In this document: positions 1 to 7,835 of the stretch, in pieces
Position numbering within the stretch: the stretch's first letter is position 1
How the letters are laid out: every line of letters starts with the position of its first letter
Assembly: GCA_021397835.1 (NCBI GenBank)
Contig: JAJFZO010000446.1
Coordinates: forward strand, 2,199,001 to 2,263,000
Reading direction: 5' to 3'
Source of the DNA: Moringa oleifera
Lineage: Eukaryota > Streptophyta > Magnoliopsida > Brassicales > Moringaceae
DNA length: 64,000 bases
The notes under the pieces: model-generated
Seen by the model: the letters and a program-made list of their open reading frames with translations, nothing else
Told to the model about the DNA's origin: nothing
Databases searched by the model: none
Translations under genes and position numbers: made by a program

Positions 1-665
1 TCAAAAATCACCAAGCATGTAGGCCTTCGTATAGCATGCATCATTATTAATTTTGTTGCCCATAACATTGTGCTTCGATAACAAAGGAAGAGTTTTCGAT
101 AATTAGGGACATTAGTGAGGCCTTGGCAATAGTGGCATCACGCGATGCCTAAGTTGAGCATGTGGCTCACTAGTTGCTAATGATCAATGATTATGTTAGC
201 AATTCCACTGTTTAAAGAATGTGCCTTGGCACACTTAAGCACTAGGATCGACCTCCATGTTTGCCACCTCAAAGGCCTATAGCAAAGCAATCTGCATACT
301 TAAAAATCCCCAAGTGGGTTAGCCCTCGTGTAGCATTCATCATCGATAATTTTACTATTCATACTATCAAGTTTTGATAGTGAGCAACATTGATGAAGCC
401 TTGGCAATAGAGGTATTACACCATGCCCAAACTGAGCGCGTGACTCACTTGATGCTAATGGCTAATGATGATGTCATCAATCGCACTGTGCAAAGAGTTT
501 GCCTTGGCATGGTTGAGTGTTAGGATCAACCCCCACATCTGCCTCTTGGAAGACCGGCAACAAAGCATTCTTAATGCTAAAAAATCCTTAAGTAGGTGCG
601 CTTTTATATGGCATGCATCATCATTAACTTTGCTACCCATGCCATTAAGCTTGTTTAGCCATATC
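1..665. repeat. ~290-bp tandem repeat, about 2.3 copies
   Basis: Three related blocks begin near 1, 300 and 579, each with an A-rich start (AAAAATC..CAAG), then a GCATGCATCATCATTAA-like core and a TTTGCTACCCATACCATTAAG-like stretch. Later in the unit come shared CCTTGGCAATAGTGGCAT and CTAATGATCAATGATTATG-like segments. Start spacings are about 299 and 279 bp. The third copy breaks off near 660. Copies differ by many substitutions, mostly transitions, so this is an old array. The left end is cut by the window edge. It is not obviously related to the 182-bp satellite that follows. I recognise no gene; the short frames here cross repeat units without conserved protein sequence. Confidence 0.75.
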
Positions 666-782
666 TTTGCTTATTATCCCACAATTTAGCTCATTTTGTT
701 GCCCATAATTTACCTCATTTCATTTCCCATATTTTTCCCCACTTCATGGGCTGCTGAGCGGACATGCCCACTATCGCCAATG
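666..782. other. short unassigned spacer
   Basis: A T/C-rich stretch lies between the 290-bp repeat and the first leader module. It has short internal echoes (TTTGTTGCCCATAATTTACC-like) of the preceding repeat. I see no gene or recognisable element. Confidence 0.5.
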
Positions 783-1300
783 TGTGAGCACACATGGCCT
801 ATGAGTAGCCACCAAGTACGTGTGCTCTTCCCCCTTAAAGACTAAATGAAAAATTCACTTCTAGTAGGAAAAAAACATCAATATGTGTGAGCTGTCTTAA
901 TAGGTTTAAAAAATTATTGACAAGGAGTTTTAAATTCAAATTTTGCATAGGTGTAGAAAATTGTCAAATCTGCTAACATAAACGATTGGAAAATTTTTTG
1001 ACCATTTCAAAATAGCCCTTGAGTCAAAATGCACCAATTTAGATGAAGAGTCTTAGTCATTTGAACAATCAAAAGACCATCAATTCACGAAAAGTGTAAA
1101 ACTAGGCATTCTGGCCAGCGCGGTTGTGCACCTTTGCCTCTAGATGGCTCAAACTATGTGCTTGCTACCTTGTTTAATGCATCAGCAGCACCCATGGCTA
1201 CCCTAAGAGTCCAACACAGCCTAGGGCCATGGTCTAACCCCACGAGCCCATGTAATCAATGCCCACAAGACGTGTGACACCTTACAGCGTGCTTGCGATA
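783..1300. repeat. leader module, copy 1 (composite satellite)
   Basis: This is the first of four copies of a ~490-560-bp module; the others start near 5,019, 5,758 and 6,562. Shared landmarks, in order, are: a CACACATGGCCTATGAG-like start; AAATGAAAATTCACTTCTAG; CATCAATATNTCTGAGCTGTC; GGGTCTAAAAAATTATTT; AAGGAGTTTTGA; a CACCCATGGTTACCCTAAGA segment; and GTGTGACGCCTCACAGCGTGC just before the 182-bp satellite begins. In all four copies the module runs directly into satellite DNA in the same relative position, so the two form one composite repeat. This copy lacks the TGGGTTTCCCATGCC start seen in the others. No coding signal is seen. Confidence 0.8.
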
Positions 1301-3582
1301 TGCTTGCATGGGGCACTTTTGGCTTGGCTGGCATGCCTTGTGCCACAACACACTAAGCCTTGCTCCTAAGTCATGCCTACCGATGGTAGCCATGGGTAGC
1401 CTATGATGCCCTTGGACCAGATGACATGACACTCATTGCAGACTCACTAACACATGATTGAGAGACGTAGCTGAGTGGATGGCTTGTCTGGGGCGCTCTT
1501 GGTTTAGCTAGCACAGCTTTGGTTGTAGCATATTGGCCTTTGTGCCCATATTATGCACCCTTGGAATAGCTATGGCTTTCAAACTTGGTGACATGATGCT
1601 AATGTCATCCTCACTGGGCACATGATCAAAAGACATAGGAATGAGCGGTTAGCTCAAATGGAGAGGGGTCTTGGCTTGGTGAGCATGCCTTATGCCACAA
1701 CATGTTGGGCCTTATGCCCATGTCATGCTTACTAGAAGCAACTATGGCTTGCCTTTAATGCCCTTGGACCAAGTGAGGCAGCTCTCGTGGCATGCTCATT
1801 GGGCACACGATCGAGCGATGTAGCGACAAGGGGTTAGCTCGCATAAGGTGCTCTTAGGTTAGCTTGCACTTGTTGTAATAAAGCACACTAGGATTCGCAC
1901 CCATGTCATGGGTGCTAAAGGAAGCCTTGGCTTGCCTTCTGCACCTTTGGATCAATTAACATGGCACTCATAGCAAGCTTACCAGGCACACGATCAAGGG
2001 ATGTAGCAATGAGGGGTAAGTTGGCATAAGGTGCTCTTGGTTTGGCTAGCGCGCCTTGTACCATAACATGCTTGTCCTTGTGCGCATGCTGTGCTTTTTA
2101 GGAGCAGTTATGCCTTCCTACTTATGCCATTTGACTAGGCAATGGGCCCTCATGGCATGGTTGTTGGGCACACGATCAATGGACATAGCAATAAGGGTTG
2201 ACTCACGTATGGTACTCTTGGCTTGGCTGGCATACCTTATGCTACAGTGCACTTGTCCTTGTAACCATGCCATGACTGCTGCAGGCATCCTTAACATGCT
2301 TCCAATTGCCTTGGGCTAGGTGATATGATACTTGTGGCATGCTAACTAGGCACATGATCAAGGGACATAAAGATTAGGGGCTATCTTGCATTAGGCTCTC
2401 TTGGCTTGGCTAGCACGCCTTACGCAACAACATACTAGTCCTTGTGCCCATGCTATGATTAGTAAAGGCAACCATGGCTTGCCTCTTAGGTCCTTAGACC
2501 AGGTAATGCAGTGCTCATGGCTCGCTCAGTGAGACACAATCGAGGAACATAGCAACAAGGGGGTAGCTCTCATTTGGCGCTTTTGGAATTTCTGGTGAGC
2601 CTTTACGGTAGCATACCAAGCCTTGGGCACATGCCATGCCTACTGAAGGAAGCCATGGCTTCCTCTCATGCCCTTCAATTAGGTAATCCTGCACTCATGG
2701 CACACTAGCTAGGCACACAATGGAGGGATGTAATGATGAGGGATGGTCCATGTAAGGCATTATTCACGTGCCTAACGCGCCTTATGTCAAATGACACTAG
2801 GCCTTACAACCATGCCATGCTTGCTAGGGATATTTGTGGCTTATGTCCCATGTCCTTGGACTAGGCAATGCAGCTCTTATGGTGGACTCGCTGGGCACAT
2901 GATTGAGGGATGTAGTGATGAAGGGCTCGCTAGCATGGGGCACTCTTGGCTTGGCTAGCTTCCCTAGTGTCACAGCATGTTAGGCCCTATGGCCATGTTG
3001 TACCTACTGAGAGCAGCCATGGATTTCCTTTAGTGCCCTTGGACTAGGCAATGTGATGCTTGTGGCATGCTTGGCAGGCATACCATTGAGGGACATAGCC
3101 ACGAGGGGTTGGCTCGCTTAAGGCGCTATTGGCTTAACTAGCGTGCCCAGTGCCATAGGATGCTGGGGCTTGTACCTATGCCATGCCTATCATGGGCAGC
3201 TGTGGCTTTCTTTCCAAGCCCTTAGACAGGAAGATGAAGCATTTATGGCATGCCTGCTGGGCACACGATCGAGTGATGTTGTGACGTGGGGTTGGCTCAT
3301 GTCCTATGCTTATGCCTTGGTTGGTATGCCTTGTGTTGTAGCATGCTAGGCCTTGTGCCAATGTTGTACTTTCTAGGGTTAGCCATGGCTTATCTTTCTT
3401 GCCCTGGGACCAAATGACGTGATGCTCTAGCACATTTGATGGGCACACGATCAAAGGACGTAGTAATGAGGGTTGGCCCATGTAAAAAGCTTTTGGCTTG
3501 GCTGGTGAATCTTTTACCATGACACTTTAGGCCTTGCATCACTACCTTATCTGGGCACACAATCGAAGGACATGGTCATGAG
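1301..3582. repeat. ~182-bp satellite array, about 12.5 units
   Basis: The landmark GGCTTGGCTGGCATGCC recurs, in variants, at 1321, 1501, 1673, 1857, 2039, 2220, 2403, 2585, 2765, 2948, 3131, 3314 and 3495. Spacing is 172-184 bp, mostly 180-183. Each unit also carries, in order, GCCTTGTGCCCATGCCATGC, AGCCATGGCTTGCC, CCCTTGGACCAGG, GGCACACGATCGAGGGA, GTAGCGATGAGGGG and GGCGCTCTTGGC. Differences between units are largely C-to-T and G-to-A type, with CG sites often replaced by TG or CA, as expected of old methylated heterochromatin. A ~180-bp monomer is typical of plant satellites. The array includes all the open frames in this stretch, the longest being 114 codons on the minus strand at 3,176-3,520. 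Because 182 is not a multiple of three, no frame persists across units, so none is considered a gene. Confidence 0.95.
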
Positions 3583-3771
3583 GGAAAAATTATTAATATT
3601 TTCTTTGGAGCAACACTTGGTTCCCCAAGCCTACTAGATTTTTTTTCAAGTGTTTTCCTTTATCTTTCTCATTCTTTACAAGCCTAAGAGGCATGCCTCT
3701 TTTCTCAGGGTCTTTATTTCGAGGGTCAAGTTCAGAACTTGTGGCATTGATTGTGCAAAACAAGGGGGATA
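3583..3771 (-). other. downstream (3') flank of the 25S rRNA relic
   Basis: Read on the minus strand, this stretch follows the 3' end of the 25S relic. It has a pyrimidine-rich start, a GGCATGCC-containing segment near 3,690 (AGAGGCATGCCTCTT, a perfect inverted repeat) and an A-rich end at TTAATAATTTTT next to the satellite. It does not match the 182-bp unit. The simplest reading is the start of the ribosomal intergenic spacer carried along with the gene fragment, but that rests on position only. The AGAGGCATGCCTCTT palindrome could form a small hairpin. Confidence 0.5.
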
Positions 3772-4568
3772 ATTATTGTTAGGGTCAAGGGGCGGATGAA
3801 TCAAAGCAAGATAATTATTGTGGCAGCAAGGCCACTTTACCACTTATAATATCTCATCGCATATTTTAGTCATTTGTAAAGGATTCTACCTATTGCTCGG
3901 TGGGAATCATACTTTAAGGCAACTCACAAGGCTCTTTCACTGCATAGGCTTGGCTAACGACACGTGCCTTCAGCAGACAAGGGTCCCCTACTATAGGTCG
4001 TCAATCGAGTAATAGCCACATGCATCATTTCTAGCCTAGATTTTGACTTAAATTTGTTCAGTCATAATCTAGTGCATGGTAAGATTCGCGACACTAGCTT
4101 TTCAACCAAGCATGATAACCAATTGTGCGAATCAATGACTCATTTTGTACTAGGATTAATTATTGTCACGATGTAGGCATTAGTAGGGTAAAAATAACTA
4201 TCTCACCATAATCAAAACCGAGCTCACATTTCCTATTGGTGGGTGAACAATCCAATACTTTGTGAATTCTAGTTCACATGATAGGAAAAGCCGACATTAA
4301 AGCAAGGGTGACGTCTTGCCTTTAATTCATGAAATAAGTAAAATAACATTAAAAGTAGTTGTGTTTTCCTTTCGTGGTTTTTGGCTCCCACTTATCCTAC
4401 ACCGCTCAAGTCATTTCATAAAGTCAGACTAGAGTCAAGCTCAACAAGTTTTTTTTTTTTTTTCCCCAATGATTTTGTCAAGCCTATTACCTTGGCTATG
4501 GTTTCACTAGATAGTAGAGATAGTGGGAATCTTATTAATCCATTCATGCACGTCACTAATTAAATGAT

Positions 4569-4604
<36 letters not shown>

Positions 4605-4930
4605 TTCGTTGTTTACCTGCACTTGGTTGAATTTTTTCACTTTAAATTTTGGAGAATTGGTTAGAAATGACATTGCTGAGCATCGTAGGGACCATCATAA
4701 TACTTTGTTTTAATTGAACAATCAAATTCTTCTTGTTCATACTTGTTTTGCATTAGCTATTTAACACTTGGGGAAGGCCCTCTAATGGAGCCATTCCAAG
4801 TTCGTCCCCTCATCGGCACGTAATGATCTGCTATCGTCACTTAAGTGATCATGTAGTCCACCAAAAGTCAATAGGTTTGAGACTTGGACCCCTGTGCCTA
4901 GCCTTTAGAGGCAATCCTTTCTTAACATTA
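3772..4930 (-). pseudogene. 25S (large-subunit) rRNA gene relic, 3' part, with internal deletion
   Basis: The reverse complement follows the plant 25S rRNA 3' region in order. From the 4,930 side there is a GGATTGCCTCTAAAGGCT-like segment, then AATGGCTCCATTAGAGGGCC, TTCAATTAAAACAAAG, GACTCTCTTAAGGTAGCCAA, TGAATGGATTAA, TTGAGCTTGACTCTAGT, GGTGTAGGATAAGTGGGAG and TTTTACTTATT. About 350-400 nt of the normal gene is then missing at a junction near 4,310-4,322. It resumes with ATGTCGGCTTTTCCTAT, GGATTGTTCACCCACCAATA, AGTACAAAATGAGTCATTGA, TGATTCGCACAATTGGTTAT, GGATTATGACTGAAC-like sequence, GGCACGTGTCGTTAGC, GGTAGAATCCTTTACAAA and GTGGCCTTGCTGCCAC. The 3' end lies near 3,772. A homopolymer of 15 T (4,449-4,464, A on the gene strand) replaces the GGGGAAAGAAGACCC segment. 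The gene strand shows many G-to-A and C-to-T changes. The fragment covers roughly the last 1.5 kb of a ~3.4-kb gene, so it is non-functional. Recognition is from knowledge of the conserved 25S core, not a database search. Confidence 0.93.
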
Positions 4931-5018
4931 GAAATGAGGTGCTTGCTCATGTGGGGCTCTTTTGGCTTGCTTGGCATGCCTTATGTCACAACACTTTAAG
5001 CCTTACACCCATGCCATG
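4931..5018. repeat. 182-bp satellite, partial unit right of the rRNA relic
   Basis: The sequence resumes as AATGAGGTGCTTGCTCATG, then GGCTTGCTTGGCATGCC at 4,963 and CCTTACACCCATGCCATG. It is in the same orientation as, and in phase with, the array that stops at 3,582 (ending CATGAGGG). It covers about half a unit before the next leader module. Confidence 0.85.
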
Positions 5019-5508
5019 TGTGCTGGGTTTCCCATGCCTAAAGCCTACCCTTGTGGGTTAGTAAGGGGGAGTGCATATGGCCTATGATCACCTACCAAGC
5101 TATTAAGCTGCTCCGTCCTAAAGAGTCTTAAACGAAAATTCACTTATAATAGGATGGAACATCAATGCATCTGAGCTGTCATAGTGGGTCTAAAAAATTA
5201 TTTATAAGCAGTTTCGAGTGTCAAACTTCTAATAAATTGCATGATTTATATGAATCACTTTTTGAACAATTCAACAATCAAAACGTTAATTCATAAAAAG
5301 TTCAATACCTAGCAATGTGGTCAGCACGTTGATGCAGCATTGCCTCTGGATTAGCCAGGGTGTATGCATGCTGCACGGTCTAACACACCTATAGCCACCC
5401 ATGGTTACCCTACGAGTCTAGCACGGCTTGAGGCCATGGTCTAACCTAGCTAGCCCACGTAATCAACAATCGTAATACGTGTGACGCCTCACAATGTGCT
5501 TGTGGCTT
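5019..5508. repeat. leader module, copy 2
   Basis: It begins GTGCTGGGTTTCCCATGCC and contains the ACGAAAATTCACTTATAAT, TCTGAGCTGTCATAGTGGG, AAAAAATTATTTATAAGC and CACCCATGGTTACCCTACG landmarks. It ends with GTGTGACGCCTCACAATGTG and passes into the 182-bp satellite at 5,509. No coding signal is seen. Confidence 0.8.
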
Positions 5509-5757
5509 GCTTGTGCGAGGTGCTCTTTACTTGGTTTACACACTGTGTGCTATAGCATGATTGGTGTTACACCCTTACCATGCCAAATAGGGACAGCCAT
5601 GGCTAGCCTCTTATGCCTTTTGACCAAGCACTCGTAGCATGGTCACTTGGCAGATGATCGAGGGACATAGCGACAAGGGCCTAGCTCATGTGGCGCTCTC
5701 TAGGCTTGGCTTGCACACCTTATGTCGTAACACACTAGGTCATATGCCCAAGCAAGG
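5509..5757. repeat. 182-bp satellite, about 1.4 units
   Basis: Landmarks ACTTGGTTTACACACTG at 5,529 and GGCTTGGCTTGCACACC near 5,702 are about 173 bp apart. The second unit stops after the CATATGCCCA segment, where the next leader begins. The same 1.4-unit length recurs at 6,317 and 7,048, so the composite repeat (leader plus 1.4 satellite units) was amplified as a block. Confidence 0.85.
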
Positions 5758-6316
5758 TGCACTGGGTTCCCCATGCCTAGCACCTATACATGTGGCCGGG
5801 CAAGAGGGAGCATGCGTGGCTTATAAGTGTCGACCATGCACGTGAGGTCTTCCTCGCTAAAAAGTCTTAAATTAAAATTCACTTCTAGCACGAGAACATA
5901 TCAATATATTTGAGCTGTCATAATGGATCTAAAAAATTATTTGCAAGGAGTTTTGACCTGACATTTTGCTCATATTTGGAGAATAACAAGATATGCCAAC
6001 ACGAAAAATTTCAAAATTTTTTGAGCTTCTAATTTTTTTGTATGAATTTTATATAATTGAAAATTCTAAAAGTCTTAAAAAATAAATTGTGTAATGTTCC
6101 CAAATTTAAGGGGTCGACTCCCAATGAATTGTTTGAGTGAGATGACCATCAATGCATAAAACATTTAGGGCATGCATGATGGTCTATCTAATGCAGCTGC
6201 AGCCACCCATGGTTGCCTTAAATGTCTAACATAATTTTGGGCTATTGTCTAGCCTAGCTAATCCATGTAATCAACACCTACAGTAGGTTCGATGCCTCAC
6301 AGTGTGCTTATGGCTT
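5758..6316. repeat. leader module, copy 3 (with ~120-bp extra AT-rich segment)
   Basis: It has the same landmarks as copies 2 and 4: CACTGGGTTCCCCATGCC start, AATTCACTTCTAGCACG, TTTGAGCTGTCATAATGG and AAAAAATTATTTGCAAGG. An extra AT-rich stretch at about 5,998-6,120, containing AATTTTTTTGTATGAATTTT, has no counterpart in the other copies. It is either an insertion here or a loss elsewhere. The CACCCATGGTTGCCTTAAA segment and the GCCTCACAGTGTGC end are present. Confidence 0.78.
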
Positions 6317-6561
6317 GCTTACGTAGGGAGCTTTTAGCTTGGCTGGCACGGCTTATGCTACAGCACGTTAGGCCTGATGCCCATGCCGTGCCTAATAGGG
6401 ATAGCCGTGGGTAGGCTTCTGTGCCCTTGGACTAGGCATTTGTGGCATGCTCACTCAATACATGATAGAGGGACGTAGCAATTAGGGCTAACTCACATAA
6501 GGCTCTCTTAGCTTGGCTAGCACGCCTTGTATCACAATAGGTTAGGCCTTGCGCCCATGCC
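6317..6561. repeat. 182-bp satellite, about 1.4 units
   Basis: Landmarks AGCTTGGCTGGCACGGC (6,336) and AGCTTGGCTAGCACGCC (near 6,510) are one monomer apart. The block ends in GCGCCCATGCC, where leader copy 4 begins. Sequence and length are like those of the block at 5,509-5,757. Confidence 0.85.
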
Positions 6562-7047
6562 GTGTATGTTGAGTTTTCCATGCCTAGTGCCTACTTATAC
6601 TGGTGGGTTAGGGGAAGCACGCATGGCCCATGATCACCCACCAAGCAGGTGAGCTCCTTACCATCAAAAAGTTTTAAATGAAAATTTTTATTTCGTCCAT
6701 GATGAAACATTAAAATATCTGAGTCATCATAATGGGTTGAAAAAATTACTTACAAGGGGTTTTGAGGGGTAGACTCCTAATGAATCTCATAATTTATTTG
6801 AATCATTTTAAAGAAATTCAATAATAGAAAGACGATTGATTCATAAAAGGTTCACAACTTAGCAATGCAATCAACATATTGGTACATCGTTGCCTCTACA
6901 TGGCACTAAGTGCATGCATACTACACTTTAAGGGTAGCCATCCATTGTTACCTTTAGAGTCCAGCAATATTTGGGCCCATAGTCTAACCAAGCTAGCCCA
7001 CGTAATCAATAACCATAGTGCATGCAACACCTCACAACGTGCTTGTG
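6562..7047. repeat. leader module, copy 4
   Basis: It begins GTGTATGTTGAGTTTTCCATG and contains AAATGAAAATTTTTATTTCG, TCTGAGTCATCATAATGGG, AAAAAATTACTTACAAGGGG and a TCCATTGTTACCTTTAGAG segment. It ends CACCTCACAACGTGCTTG. It is shorter than copy 3 because it lacks the AT-rich extra segment. Open frames of 62-83 codons overlap here on both strands and are not maintained in the sister copies. Confidence 0.8.
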
Positions 7048-7278
7048 GCTTACATATATTGGGTGCTTTTAGCTTGGTTGGCATGTTGTGCGCTACAACA
7101 CACTGGGTCTTACCCCTATGTCATGCGTGATATTGATAGCCATCGTTAGCCTTATATGACCTTAGACCAAGCACTCGTGGCACGCTTGCTGGGCATAGGA
7201 TCAAAGGACGTAGCAACGAGGGATGGGTCGGGTGGGGCTACTTGGCTTGGCTCGTACGTCTTATATTGTAGTTCACTT
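7048..7278. repeat. 182-bp satellite, last units before the satellite boundary
   Basis: Landmarks AGCTTGGTTGGCATGTT (7,071) and GGCTTGGCTCGTACGTC (7,232) mark about 1.3 units. The satellite stops abruptly at CTTATATTGTAGTTCACTTA and AT-rich DNA begins. No further 182-bp unit was seen in the rest of the window. Confidence 0.85.
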
Positions 7279-7280
7279 AT

Positions 7281-7835
7281 ATTTTCTGTTCGAATAATTT
7301 ATTTAAAAAATTGAAGACAAATGTTCAATTTAGACTCAATTAAACATTGTCTTCAATTATTTTTGAAGACATATTTTTACCATATCTATTGTAATATCTG
7401 ATAAAATATTACATATTTTTGACATTGAAATACTCTTTAATAAGTTTAAATATTTTAATATTGTTGCAATATTTGACAAAACATAACAAATAAAATAAAA
7501 TAATATTACTTAAAACTTTTCGATAATAAATAAATCTTCATAAACTAAAAGTTATCAAGCAAATTTTGATAGAATAGTTTGTAAAATAAATTTATCATAT
7601 CTATTTTTTGTATTTAAAAAATAAAATAAAATATTCAAATCAAAATAAGCTTCCTTTTCATTCAAGGCAGAAAAATAAAAGGCAATGGGATAAATCACCT
7701 AAGTCTCAAGATGCCTTAACATCGTGCTATAAAGTCAATGCTTATTTATTGAACATGGCCCAAACATATGTGAATTCTAATTTTCTATTAAGCCCAACCA
7801 AATCTTATATTCATTTATATAAATTATTTATCATG
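7281..7835. repeat. higher-order unit head, copy 1 (AT-rich, non-17-mer)
   Basis: AT-rich sequence without the 17-bp periodicity, homologous to 28,701-29,180 and 48,006-48,240. Shared landmarks are AACTAAAAGTTATCAA, CTTTTCATTCAAG, AATGGGATGAATCACCTA, GATGCCTTAACATCATGCTA, AAGGCAATGCTTA and TTAAGCCCAACCAAATCTTA. Near 7,309-7,358 an inverted repeat (AATTGAAGACAAATGTT and AACATTGTCTTCAATT around an 18-nt loop) is present here. About 700 bp present after the head in copy 2 (29,180-29,905) is missing here near 7,808. An 86-codon frame at 7,608-7,868 is broken in the sister copies, so I do not call it a gene. Confidence 0.8.

Noticed and set aside
3176..3520. 114-codon minus-strand open frame, the longest in the window
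   Set aside because: It spans almost two 182-bp satellite units. 182 is not divisible by three and the frame is not open in other monomers, so it is chance.
4440..4470. Poly-T tract as a retrotransposon polypurine tract or SINE tail
   Set aside because: It falls inside the 25S relic at the GGGGAAAGAAGACCC position, so it is an expansion within the rRNA sequence.
3772..4930. A functional 25S rRNA gene
   Set aside because: Only the 3' part is present, with a large internal deletion, a 15-nt homopolymer and many transitions in conserved helices.
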